Positions 49,477 to 62,500 of a stretch of 64,000 nucleotides of DNA are shown here, one piece after another (within the stretch, counting starts at the first letter, position 1; each line of letters begins with the position of its first letter). The translations under genes and the position numbers were made by a program. Origin of the DNA: Haemonchus contortus (taxonomy: Eukaryota > Nematoda > Chromadorea > Rhabditida > Trichostrongylidae); the NCBI GenBank assembly GCA_000469685.2, contig LS997562.1:9624007-9688006 (forward strand). The letters run 5' to 3'. The notes under the pieces are model-generated. The model was not told where the DNA came from and made no database searches. It saw only the letters and a program-made list of their open reading frames with translations.

Positions 49477-52400
49477 ATGTCAGTGGAGCGAATGATTTGC
49501 ATCTGTTCGTGTTATCTTCTCTATTGGCTGAATGCCGTGGACCAAGCGCAATTCGTATGCCCCGCTGTCAACTGCGACATTTGTCAAAGATCGCGTGCTG
49601 ACCCGCCGCGTGCGACGGCTGCGGCGTGACCTAGTTTCGACGGACGCGCGCAACGACGCATCCGATCGCGAGAGGGCTCGCTTCCCATCAGTTATTTCAA
49701 GAAAATCCACTGGCTATCAAAATATAGCAGCAAAAGAAAGATCAAAAGTCAAATTGATGCTAAAAAAGGGTTCACATAACACATCAGGCGGTCTTTTTGC
49801 CTTTCAACCACTCGCTTATTTCTAGTCCGGCATACTACTCGGAACTGTTAACCCTCAGTAGTATCTCTAATATCAGTCGAGATAGCCACTTTAAAAGGCT
49901 TCTCCTCCACATTTCGCCTTAATTCGGCTCGTATACATTTCGGAGACGGTTGGCCGCTCTTTCTGATCCTTCAACTTCATCAACTCATCGCCTGTTCGTC
50001 AATCATCCTTCAGAACTATGGCCGAATCTTCCCCTGAGGCTGGACCCAGTGGTGACTCTCCACTTACTTACCTATCCGATTGGATCTGAGCTAACGGTGA
50101 TTGCTACTTTTTACAGAGGCAGCAAGCGATGCACCACCCGAGGCTGCAAGCGATGCAGCGTCCGAGGCAGCATCCGAAGCAGCGTCCGAGGCAGCATCCG
50201 AAGCAGCGTCCGAGGCAGCATCCGAAGCAGCGAGCGAGGCAGCATCCGAAGCAGCGAGCGAGGCAGCGACTGAGGCAGCGTCCGAGGCAGCATCCGAAGC
50301 GGCAACCGAGGCGGCAACTGAAGCCGCATCAGGTTTGTACTCAATATCGCCTCAGGCCGGAGGCACCCGACATGAAGTCTAATTGGTCAGGTATAGGGCT
50401 CCATTTATTCCCTTCCATGAGGAACATACAATCTGGCTGTCCTGCAGAACTGCAGTAGCTCATCAGTCACGGGAGATAGAGCTCGGACCTCGCCCGGTGG
50501 CGACTTCTGTGGTCTTGATGCGAAGGCATCGTGAAGGGAACTTGTTCGAAGAGGCTTGTTCGACACAGGACTCAACAGATCGCTGACTGTCAAGTCTCAA
50601 GAAGTGTAAATCTGAAGGCAGGAGCGTCAACCTCGATCTCCGAGAGGTCGAGAGACGCTAGTATGTGGAATTCGTAGAAGAGTGCAATCACCGACAACGG
50701 TGAAGGCATGAAATGGAAGACGTAGTACGATCCTATCACAGCTCTGATAATGAAGTATCAGTCACAATATAATGTCAAGTATCCATGCTACAAAAGCAGG
50801 TTTCAACCCCATCGGTTGATACAAGGTTATCATCTCCACTTATTGGGCAGTTGGTGATTTCAATCGCCAGGTCGGCAGAGAGAGCAAGGGCCTAAAGAAG
50901 GTGCCTCGTTGTAGAGCAATGGGGATGGAGAATGCAATCCAGGAGAAAGTCGAGGGTTGTAGTCAGGCTGAGCGGAGAAAGTCTCCAGTCTCCGGAGCGG
51001 AGTATCCATAAAGCTCACGACTTAACAGGTGGTTTTTCTGTATAAAGGGAGACGCAGAAGGTGTCTATAGCAGTGCAACCATGGAATCGTTCCGCGAAAT
51101 CGCTAAGGACATTGAGAGCAGGAGTGAAAATGGTCGCAAGCACAGGCTACTCGTATCCATAACAGAAGGATTCAACGGACATATCGGTATTGAGAGCAAG
51201 GATCGCATCAGACGACGGGCACTGAGGGCACATCTATCGGATCATCGAGGACCGGTCCTAGAACTCTGGAAAAAAGCAGGGTTGGTGACCCTTCAAATCA
51301 GCGCATCCTGACAGAGGGTCTATAGCATAGTGAAACAGTTGAGGGATTCATGGGAACTCCGGAAAAAGAAGAAAACTTCTGAAAAATTGGTCTCACGAAG
51401 TAGCTAGAGGCTCGTAAATAAAGCTGTAAGCAAGTCAAGTAACGTGGACGTGGATATCTTGCACAGAATCACGATGTGAAGTGCTGAAGAACTTCCTAGT
51501 CCGGCAGACTAACAACTAACTCCAGGATTAGGGTCGTGAAAGCTATAGGAACAGTAACTATGTCATTGCAAGGAAGCCATGCGACGGGGACATTACGAGG
51601 CTCCTGAACGAGTGTCCTTCCAATCGTAATGATGGCTTGTTTGCCTGTTTCCTGCAGAACAGCAAACTTCGTCAAGAAGTGGAAGCAATGGAAGTCGAAA
51701 AGGCGGACAGGTGGAAGGTCCTTGGAGACCGAGATGAAGTTGCTCATTCAATTCCTGAGCACCTTTTCCACACTGGGAAAGATGCCAATGTTCAGACAAG
51801 CACAGTTACAGTGTCCCTCTTCAAGGAGATAGGGCGTGCAATGTAGTGCTGTGACTATTGCGGGACCAAGTTGACTGCGCAAAATCGAACAGATGATATT
51901 CGGATATTCGGCTTTATATCCGGGAGGTCCCTAACATCCCCAGTCATGCAGGTAATGTTATAGTACCACCAGGAGAGCCGACCAATATCCAAAGCACCGG
52001 TGGTGAAAGACGATCGAATGATTAATGATCTGATACTGATGATAATGATCAATAAATAGCGTATTTACCCATGATCCTATGGAATCACTAGGTCTCTCCC
52101 ACCACCGGTCCTCTGAAAAGTGCTTACACAATGAAACCTTCCACAACATCTGTTCTCTCTGAAGGGGACCATTTATGACGGTTTTAATATGCGGAATGCA
52201 CGCGTCTTGATCACTCTGCACGTTGCCGGAGAGCAGGGGTGAGCTCAAAGGATGCAAATGCAGGAAAGCAGTAGCAGGGGAGAAGATGCTCGGGCTGGAC
52301 GTGAAGATTACCCGGTGTTTCAACTACAAGACTGACACTGGAAACCTAGACCGTTGTAGAGGAAACACTGAAAGGAAGACTTTCTGTAGCTGGGGAGTGA

Positions 52401-55400
52401 TTGTCGACGTCGCAACGATTATTATGGCGAAGCTACCCGTGCTGACAAACTAGCCCTACCCTGACCTGATTCGAGACCTTCCCAAGTTCGACCACGCCTA
52501 TTTCTGACCAGTTTCATCAGCTATTTAATACTTGTACCACTCAAACTAATTTCCGCCATCGGTAACCAAATTCATTTCTAGAGGCAGCGACCCAGGGAGG
52601 CGGTGGAGATGCAGCTACAGGTGATGCTGCAGGTTGGTTCATTTCGACAGAAAACAGGTTTCTGCTGCTACCATATCTGCACCATGTGCGGGCACTTGGA
52701 AACCAATATTAAGTTTACATTCGATCGCTACTTCTAAAGAGCCCTTGGGCATCGAAATGGGTAATTAATGTGTCGGGAAGGATATTTACTATAAGGAACT
52801 TCAAACAATACCTCCATACTCTCACTGGTCAGATGAATACCGATTGAAGGGTGTTAAGATCAATCGTATTAGAGACTGTCAACTGAGTGGCTGCCTTCAC
52901 AGTCCACGATTTAGCCCGCGAGCGCGCGAGCGGGCGATTGGGGAAGCGCTTGCCCCTTGTTTACAACTGAATCTTGGTCGACACGGCTGGACGAGTAGTC
53001 CCTCGGCTGGCTCGCGCGCTCGCTCGTGAACTATAAAAGCAGCCAGTGTTTTTCACGTCCATCGTCGATAACGGGGCCCCTGGAACTGGGGATACTATAA
53101 ATGGTGTTTACCAACATGGGGATTCCTGATTGTCTCCCACCATTCTCACCCTGCAAGCACCACTTGACTCAAGAACAGCGGATATCTGGGCTCCTGGACT
53201 TACAATACATACAATACAAGACTTAGACGATCAATCTAGATTGTAAGACCACTGATGTCCACTGTTCCGGAGTCAAGCTTGCTGCAAGTCGCCAACAACG
53301 AGCGGCCAACGGTTATTCTGAAGACTTTGGTCACCGTGGAACTTCTCCTCCTCACCCGCCCTCGTCCCGCCGTATTCCTCAAGTGGCGTAGTAGAGGTAG
53401 CAACGACTGACAGAGCTGGGAATGAGCCATGTCGTCTCAACCGTCCAATTGATATTCGATTGATATGGTCAGACCATTTGTTCGCATATGTACAATTGTG
53501 GCGTACTCTCAGCTCGGTAACACTAGGACTTCTCCAGGGGAGTAATCCGCTTAGGTGAGGCTGATCGTACTCCGCACAGAGCTGTGCTGAATACTTACAA
53601 TTACTGACCCTGTCCACCGATTATCAGCGAAGCTTCCGAGTGAAGCTGCTTCAATTTATGGGTAATCATCTCATTTTTAGCGACAGGAGGTGATGCCATG
53701 ACCACCATAGCAACTACGATCGCGGATATAACAAGTGAGTGTTCAGAATCATTTCAGGCCATAGCCACACTACCTGCTCTAATAGAAGAGCGCGGTTCCG
53801 GAGAACAGTATCGACTTTACGAATCGATTAATTCTGCGACCATGAACAAAGGCGCACTAGAGGAATACATAACTGAACATAGGGATTTGATTAAAATCGC
53901 TACATTCATGTTTGAAAGTAGTAGTTTCAAATAGCCTAAAGTAAGACCCACATGGGCAACCGGGCTGACTTGAAGCCGAAGTATTGAAGCACCAGCCGAG
54001 TGAGGTTGCTATAACTCCACTCACCAAGTACAAATGTAGTTCCATCCGAGAGCTACACCTACGCCTGTATTATGTAATATTGAAAAGTATGACACCTGGG
54101 CTTCCACGCATAGCGGGGATAACGACGCCCTAAATAGGGAGCAAGATAGCGTCGTTGCGTAACTTCGCAGAACCGGGTGGCTGCGCTTACAGCAATCCCT
54201 TGGCGAAACCATAAGCCCAGGGTTCAAGCTGAAGGGTTTTGACGCTTGTCGGGTACCGCTAGCTGCAGGTGCAGGATCTCTTTTGGCGGGTTGACACAAG
54301 TGCTAACTGTTACCCTAAAACCTTTCGGTGAGTGTAGAAATTGTCGATAATCGCTTTTCCAAGTGGATAATGACTTGATCCAGACACTGATTCATGCCAA
54401 GGGGCATTCCTAACAACAAGGTTGCAAACAACAAATTTTCAAGAAGGGGAAATGGGAGGGGAGGGGCTGCCTGCACTGGCAGCGCATTAGAGCGCACAAG
54501 TTTAGGGTGAGATTTGAATCTCCGGTGGATGATACGGTAATGAAACAAAACCCCGCGAAACCTCTACGCGCGTGTGCCCGCCCGTGATCGCGAGAACCCG
54601 GGAGGAAGGTCGACCCCTCGGAGTGAACCTATTTTTGTTAACGATTGTAATATGCAATCAGTATTGTTTCCACATGAAAGTATCTGTTTGAAATGAAATC
54701 TCTTTTTCCAGCAGCAGCAACATCCGCAACAACGTGAGTTCTTTTAAAAGGCATTCCAGATGTGTAATTGATAGAGGTTATGTTGAACGAAGAGCGAAGC
54801 CTGTGCTCCCTCTCCTACAACAGTTGAGAGGGCGATCTTACAGCACTTCAAGCACATCGCCGCCATTCCCGTTTGGGGATGGAGACTTCACCATTTCCGT
54901 TCATCTTCAGCGTTATCGTGGACCGATCGCATTTCAGAATCCTCACTTAAAATCGGGAAGAACTAATCGTAAGCGCATAGAATATGGATCAAAGTTCGGT
55001 TCAACCAAGCCTTGTCATTTCATCCAATAATTTTTGCAATTAAGTGATGTAATGGCAGCCATGGTGCAGAACTCTGCTACGATGGCGGAGAGAGCACAAA
55101 AATTAGCATTCTTTCGAAAAAAAAACTTCAAAAGAGGGTTGTAGGATAGCGCTGTGTTCAAATGTCTGGGTCTCGTACATTAGCGTACCATTCGTCATGT
55201 CCTGTGAAGAGTGCAGTATTAACAAGCCCATTCTACCACGCCACTTTGGGTGAGAACATCGGCCAAACTGGTTTTGGAGCCCTTCACCCTATCTGGGCTG
55301 TTTTTCAGCTCGACAACGTTCCAGGTACTAATCTTGGGGCCATAGGTTAATCCAACAAGAAGACCTTAGAAACCATTTCACCGCGAGCTGCGCCTTTCAG

Positions 55401-56411
55401 GCTCTTAACTGGTAGCAGACTAACTTCAGGGATGAATCATCGACTTGGGGGACATTTCCTGTTCGCAAAATCACAAAATAAGCTAGACACCCGAGTCATT
55501 TGGTAGTTAAATGCGTGTTACACCTCAATGAGGCCTCAATTTGCAGAGAAGAAAAAGAAGAAGAAGAAGGAGACTATATGTCAACGATAATCGTGGCTAG
55601 TGGTGTTGGAATCGTGCTAATCGCCATACTTATCGTTTTGTGCGTGATGATTACTCAACGAAAGCAACATCAAGAGAAAAAGAAATTGGCGGAATCGATG
55701 AACAAGAAAAAGAAGAAGGGCAAGAAGGGGAAGAGCAAGAAGAGCAAGAAAAGCAAGAAGAGCAAGAAGGGTAAAAAGGAAGAAGAGGAAAAATCGACGC
55801 AAGGTGCTACAGATCAAGCATCTAACCCGCCTGCCGACGGAGCTCCTCCTCCTGATGCAACTCCCGAAGCTCCTGGTGGTGTTCCACCTCCGGATGCAGG
55901 TGGTGCTCCTCCTCCTGAAGGTGCACCACCTCCAGATGCAGGTGGTGGTGCGGGTGCTCCTCCTTATGCTGATAGAATGGTACGACCTTTCAATCATTTT
56001 TGAATGGTTTCTAAAGAACGGGTGAATCTGATCCTTTCTAGGAGGGTGGGCGATCGCCGATGTACTACAACCGGAACCGCCGGCAGAGCAGCCAGGTAGG
56101 ACTCCATAGGGATTCTGAGTGAAGGTCAGGTGCATGGCGTATTTCTAATAGCAATGATCAAAGCCCGCAGCAACGCATCAAAACTTGGACTCAGTTTCTG
56201 GAAACTTATGAAAGGAACCCCTTTAGCCTAAGAGTTTCTTTTACAGGATGAAGACTCTAGCAATACGGTAACAACTGCCACGACCATAGACGAAACAAGT
56301 GAACAGGAAATGGACTACAAACCAATAGGATGGAAATTTGGAATGAAAAGCCATCTAGCATCTGCACAAAAATCACAAGCAGCAGAAATTTTACGTAGAA
56401 TCTCATCATAG
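49477..56411 (+). CDS. Type I membrane protein with Ala/Glu/Ser repeats (unrecognised)
   Basis: Nine exons with compatible phases: 49477-49625, 50014-50051, 50117-50332, 52582-52632, 53681-53734, 54712-54733, 55547-55979, 56042-56095, 56247-56411 (1182 nt, 393 residues). The start is one of two in-frame ATGs (49477 or 49492), chosen because a hydrophobic leader follows (MICICSCYLLYWL). A Cys-containing stretch (CPAVNCDICQ) comes next, then 70 residues of EAAS/EAASD repeats and short Ala/Thr/Gly exons. After an acidic EEKEEEEGDY comes the TM segment (IIVASGVGIVLIAILIVLCVM), a lysine-rich region (KKGKKGKSKK), a PPPDAGG proline-rich region and a final IGWKFGMKSHL segment. Many exons are phase 1-1, so they can be added or skipped without breaking the frame. 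I recognise no family. A mucin-like or scaffold role is only a guess. The link to the first exon is the least certain. Confidence 0.75.
50145..50300 (+). repeat. Coding minisatellite in the Ala/Glu/Ser exon
   Basis: A 24 bp unit (gcagcgtccgaggcagcatc plus cgaa) is repeated about six times within exon 50117-50332, giving the EAASEAAS protein repeat. All variants keep the frame. Confidence 0.85.
50333..52581 (+). other. Large intron of the membrane-protein gene
   Basis: The intron (2.25 kb) contains plus-strand open frames at 51081-51311 and 51637-51846 (the latter with NSKLRQEVEAMEVEKADRWK) that look protein-like but have no start, splice partners or recognisable domain. They could be relics of a retroelement or nested exons. 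I assign no gene. Confidence 0.3.
52888..53045. mobile_element. GC-rich inverted-repeat element, copy 3 (short)
   Basis: The termini TGGCTGCCTTCACAGTCCACG and the complement-like 'gtgaactataaaagcagcca' resemble the two longer copies. Arms carry GCGAGCGCGCGAGCG-type sequence. At 158 bp it is shorter and more diverged. It lies in an intron of the Ala/Glu/Ser gene. Confidence 0.6.
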
Positions 56412-56528
56412 GGTAAAACAGTTGGTCACATTACTGTACGCTACCGTATACACTAACATTTTATCGCATAGTAGTCTTATGGGAATCGTTCCTCTGTCCG
56501 TCACGATGTTCCTTTGTACAGACATACT

Positions 56529-56534
56529 AATAAA
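56529..56534 (+). other. Poly(A) signal of the membrane-protein gene
   Basis: AATAAA lies 118 bp after the stop at 56411 and only 66 bp from the stop of the convergent gene, so the two 3' UTRs probably overlap or abut. Confidence 0.55.
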
Positions 56535-56599
56535 TATTGTTTATCCTATATAAAAAAAAGTAGGAAGGAACGACTTAAAGTAAGAATACATGCAAACAA

Positions 56600-59500
56600 C
56601 TACTTACAGACAGAGTATGCTACAGGATCCAGCCGTTTTCCAGCTTTTATACAGTCGGCAAACCAGTTTTCTTTGACAAATACGCAGTCTTCGGGGAAAA
56701 GCTTGCGGAACTTCGAGAATTGATTCGAATTTCCAATGATATTAGGCGGAACTATTGCATGAGTGGCGTCGTTCAATTCCGCTTCTTTTTCCACTACGTA
56801 GCCTCCGTGTTCCACGATCAAATCTCTGAAAAAGGCGACCAATACATGAAAAGAAGAGATTCAAAAGGTAAACAAGAGGCGACAACGGTACGGTATTTGG
56901 ATAGACTCCTATTAACAATTCCGACTGGCGCACCTTAGCAACAGCTAATGCAAGATTCGAGCTCATAACTTGAGGAAAGGGTCCCATTACCGATGACTAC
57001 TTGTGACTCCCACAAATGAACGGCATGAAGACTTACACAAGCTTTTCAACGGAGTCTCGTTCAAAACCATAAACAGACACAACGAGATCTGTAAACAAAG
57101 ACGAATGCTCTGGAGTGTGGTAACCGTCCCCATCCGAGTCACTTCCAATAGTGTCTTTTTTAGAAACTGCTGGTCTATCGGCTGAGGTGCTGAAACAAAG
57201 GGTTGAATTCAGCCAGAAGGGGTTCGGCCTCAAATGCTGCTCCCATGAGCAAGCTTTCCACGTTATACCGATAAAATCATCAGTATACCTCGTGATCCTA
57301 CCTGGGCTCCGGGCTGAATTTTTCGCGCTTGCGAGGAACTCTCCGAAGTCTAGGGTCTCGCCTGGTCTTCAACTCGCTCAATTCCTCATCTTCAATTTCC
57401 TCTTCGGATGAACTGATGAGTTCATCATCGCTGGTCTCTTAATATGCTGTTGAATGAACGAGCGTCACCAAAAAAAGTCATTAGTAGATAAAATCAAGCT
57501 AAGCCGGATGATACTGCGGGTATGGCGGAATTTTCGGATCATGTCATCTGAGTTCAGTGTACGTCAATAACATCTCAAATCATCTGAAGATCGGTGTGGA
57601 AGTTAGCTTACCACGAACGGTGATTCCAGAGTGTCTTGAGTTTCCCTTCCCTCTACCCTACAATCGCCGCGCGCGATAGCCTAGTGCCGACGGGAGGCGT
57701 CAAGGAGGCTTCTGGCCCATACCCATCTGTCGGGTGCAACACATTCGCGCTATGGTATAAAGAGGGCAATGTAAAAGCGCATACAACAGCAAATATGCAC
57801 AGTGCACGACATGAATCAAGCTCTCCTTGACGATTTCCTATCAATATTAATCCAAAAGTTATTCCAAACCATCCCGCCGCCGTCTAATACTGGTATGACC
57901 GGCAATGTTTACATAACGACAAATTGATTAAAAAGCAACTGTGGTCAATCTACCGCAACTCTAAGCCAATACATCTAAGAGTCGTACATCGCCAAACTCT
58001 GGAAAACACTACCTTCATCGCCTTCACTCCAGTCATGCTCAGAAGCACTGCTAGAAGCGCTCGTACTGTCTTCGTCTTCTTCTCCTCCCTCTGAGCCACT
58101 TCCATTCTGCTGAACAATCTCAGCCTTCTTGTTGGGCTTTCGCGGCGATCTTTTGGGACGCTTGCCTTAAGTTCACAAAAATCTTAATAATAAAAACTCA
58201 ACCTTGATTATTTTGCACGGTAATGGTAAAACCACTAACTAGGCCCAGCATCAGCTAGTTGTGGAGATCGACGTGGTGGTTCGTCTACTTTCTCAACCTC
58301 GTCAGCCTCTGAGCCACTTTCATTCTGCAGAGTAATCCTAGCCCTCTTGTTGGGCTTCAGCGGAGATGTATTGGGACGATTGCCTTAAATTCACAAAAAC
58401 CTTAATCATATAAACTCAAACCATTCATATTTTGCCCAACAATGGGAAAATACTGACTGGGCCCGGCTGCATCCGGTTGTGGAGACAAAGCTCGTGGTGA
58501 TCGCTGATGACGGGCAAAGTAGTAAACATACGTTGGTACGCCATGGTTCGTTATACACTTTTTAAGCATCCTCTCTACCGTATACCAACTTAAAGTTGTG
58601 CCTAAAACCGTGACCGTATAGCAATTGGGCTCCACACCGATTAGCACACGATATACACGGTGGGCCAAAATTATGATTACAGCGCGCGCTGACGTTCATT
58701 GCAAATTTTTTCCATGTTCATAACAATCATTGAATTTCTTCCATTTCACAAAGTAGTTTGCGTTACTACCTTTCTAATGATACTAAACTTTTGGTAGATT
58801 TTCAACATAATATAAGCGTATCTAATCCGTGAATTAAACGTAGCTTTGCATTTACATGCACTTTTGGCACGGTGCATCTACAGACGAACTAGCAAAACAA
58901 GGCAGGTGTTGCATTCACCCATAAGACGCTCTCGAGAGCTGGGAACAATTGCAGATAGGAGTGGTGAACCTAGGAGAGCTGTGATTATATTTAGGGGAAG
59001 TGTTAAGGAAGCAGGGCAATGATCTACGTAGGAGCAAAATTCATTCTGAGTCCAAAAAGGCTAAATGAATGGATATGTCACGAAATTTTCTGCGTGAAAT
59101 CGTGAAGCATCACTTGTACAATGAGACCCTTATACGATCAGAAAGTGATTTCCCCAGAGAGCAGGTCAAAGAGAAGAGAAGGATTGGCTAACAAAAGCTG
59201 CCTGTCGCATCCGAAAAAATTGTCCTACGGAATTCCTGTTCACTGACGAAAAGAGATTCACAGTGAAATAGGTGCTCAATAAGTAGAGCGATAACATTTA
59301 TATGAAGCTTAAAGAAATGAAAGTGATACAGCGCCTGGCTCACTAACTTTCTGTGATGACCTGTGCCAGCATCACCGTCGAGGCAAAGACACCGATTATT
59401 CTTGTAAATTATGGAGTGAAAGTTGGTTTGGGGGCCTGTTTGATCTCTTCGTGCGCAATAGGACACTTTGGTGATGCGAACAGGTCATATTGCCAACATG

Positions 59501-62500
59501 AAGCTCCTGACCGCAGAACAGAAGTTGTCGAGAAATTTCGTGAAAGAGGTTCTTTGACTTCATAACCTTCGATCAGTGACAACTCTCGAGCCCTGACCTA
59601 AATCCCATGAATGTCTCAATGTGGTCGGCCTCTGAGATGAAAGCATCCTTTAGTCCAAACAAGAGAAGAAATAATCTCGAAAATGCTTAGCAAAAAGCCG
59701 GGACCATTTCGATGACCCTAGCTGCGTGCCACCGTCTATGCCGTCCATCGTCGTCTTTGGGGTTGGGTGAAAGCAGAAAGCAACAGATCCCAGTATCAAT
59801 GTACAGTTTTGGTAAGAAATTTGTGATAAACCCTTCAATGAAATTGGTTTGCTCTGTTGGCTTTCTATTCGTTTTTTGCGATGTGATTTCTGTGTAATCA
59901 TAATTTTGGCCCACCTTGTAGACTTACCGTAACCTATCCGGGCCATGTGCACACTAGCATTATTATGACGTGCATATTCACCAATCCGCATAAAACATTG
60001 CTCCAAGAGAGCCGGCCGAAGATCATCTGAAGGAAATGCCAATTGACTTGGAAGAATCCACCAATGAAACGTGACTGCACGTAATCATACTGCTTCATGG
60101 CAATGAGTAATAAAAATAAATAAGTAAATAAAGATGACAACAAATAAAAACCTTACCTCTGTGCTTACTACTTAATGCAACAAAGAGTACTACATCCTCT
60201 TTCCATCCTGAGGATATCGGAGACTGCTGATTATCGCCATCACCAGCAGTTCCTAAAGCATGGCTAGTTATCGATTCGATCAGTACATATGTAAACAATC
60301 TAGCGCCCTCAAGAATTACCTCTGTTTTCTTTCACGTCCTCTACTAAATGGCAGTCGCCCAATTTCATATCTCCCATACGGGATATGAGCTCGTATCGTT
60401 CTGCAACCGTGGGATCCTTAGCTCGTAAAGCCGAAAAAACACCTCCATTGCCAAACTTGCCTATAAAAAAGTGTTTTCCCATCCATGAAAGGATTGAAAA
60501 AATAAAAAATTGCGCGTAATCAGTGGCGCCCTACCATACAGCTCACTCTCAGGTTAAACAACAACTTACCGCTGTTGTCTACACAATGCAGAATAAGGCA
60601 CAGTGTAGTTTTGTCCTCGTCGCTTCTTTGTGGCTTCGTAACATCCCCATGAACATAGAAGAGAACAGAACCTTCCTAAAACAGCGGCAGATTATCCTCA
60701 ACTTTAAAAGGATACTAGCAGATCGAAAAAATACATGGTGTTATAATAAACCGCAGAAAGTAATGTAACAACAATTGAAGTTAGAACGAACAAAGTGGTC
60801 AACATCCACGAGTAATTCCTACCTCAACTTCATCGCCATATTCCGAGTTTTGGTCCCCAACAGAAGGGAAAGGTAACTTATTTGATTCATAACCTGAAAG
60901 CAGATTAAAATAGATCGACTACTAAAGTAGACCGCCAACTAAAAATGGTTGAAGAATAAAAACTATGACAACATTGAGTGAAAAAGGTGGGAAGGGGAGG
61001 GCGGGGACAGGGAGTTTATGGTACGCGGCTGCGAAGAAAGAAATCGTGCCCCAATATATTGCAGGAGGTTGCCGACTTGATGTTGGTACAATGCCGGCAC
61101 GTGTTAGCGCTGGCAACACCCTGCCATCATCACAACCAATTCACAATAAAAAGAAAAAATTAAAAAGTCTTTGTGAGTACTTGTTTATTAATTAAATGTA
61201 AGCGATTCGTTTCGCCTCTGAATCAGACGAATCATTTCGCTTTTCACAAGTATCGATCCACCGCCATGGCAGGCTCAAACTTTGAATGCAGCCACACCCT
61301 ATGTCGAGCGAAGGATGATAGCTGAACTGTATGCATCCGTGACTTGAAAACCAAGTTGTAGATCATCCACACCGTCAACTCCTAAAAAGAGCCTCCCTAC
61401 CAGCAAGCTTCTGCCCTCTGACGAAGCACCACATTCATTCGAAACACCTTTTTCGGTAAAAAAAAATCTGCGCAGCTGGATTCAGTCGTCAACTATTGAC
61501 CCAATCATGTCTATCACACGTGGAGCTCTACCCCCATTCATCCAGATTTTTGTTTGCCGTTTTGCCTGTAGTCGTGCCATAGTGACCAGGCTTTCCTTCC
61601 GCTTAAAAAATTCAGACACATGAATCGACTTCCGTCCGCCTCCTCGAAGGACCACGGCTAACAGGGCGTGCGCGGGTCCCAGCGCGAAGCATATCGACGT
61701 CCATCGCTCAGCTAAAGTGGACGCGTGCTCTGGCATATATGTACGTCAGTGCCTGCGTCTGGCGCCGTCGAATCTGGCCGGCACTGCCACGCATTCCCGC
61801 CGTCGGAGCTCGTTCAAAGTCGTGGAGATGACGCAATAAGATCAGCGAAGTAGTGATCGACTCGGGTTTGGAAACCCGTCAACAGTTCCAAGCCTAGTAC
61901 TCCCATAAGTCGTAGCGCTATTGGTTCGACCATTGTCACGAATAAGATATTTGGTTATTATTGTTGTACTTGATTGTTTTCCTTTATATATTGTATCACC
62001 ACTATTTCTTCTTATGTTTAATGCTGCCGTAGACATAAAGACCTGGTATGAATATTGTGTTGAATGTTTAAGATCTTAGTCGGTACACAAGCCGTGAAAT
62101 ACTCCGTCCGTTTTGATTAATGGAAATCAACTTGGGCACTGGTTAGACCGTTTACAGCAAAGGAGCGAGAGGGAATACGGCATGCAGAGGACGTCAGTAC
62201 AACGATGAGAATATATTTCACTCCTTTACGATCGCTATGGTTCAAGCAAATACTGAATCTCACAGTCAATCCAACCATCTACTTTCACCGCAATACCTCA
62301 CAAGAATACCAAGCCACAAGCTAATGCTCAGTTTCGAACGGGTCGTGAACCCGCACTCATGAAATCCACGAAACTTCAGATTTTCCATGCTAACTTCTAT
62401 CAATGGGATGTGCCTGCAAGCAGCTGACAGTAATAGTCACGCATCTTCATTCCATTCAAAAATAACAAAAAACTGAGATGGTACAAGGAATCCGTTCGAA

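Noticed and set aside
50111..50344. Leu/Arg/Pro-rich minus-strand frame, and an alternative plus-strand frame, across the Ala/Glu/Ser exon
   Set aside because: They are shadows of the coding minisatellite; only the EAAS frame has flanking splice sites in the right phase.
54440..54560. tRNA-like segment with 'gagatttgaatctc'
   Set aside because: Only a T-arm-like inverted repeat is visible; no acceptor stem or anticodon arm could be paired.
55617..56135. 172-codon minus-strand frame
   Set aside because: Antisense shadow of the TM, lysine-rich and proline-rich exon of the plus-strand gene.
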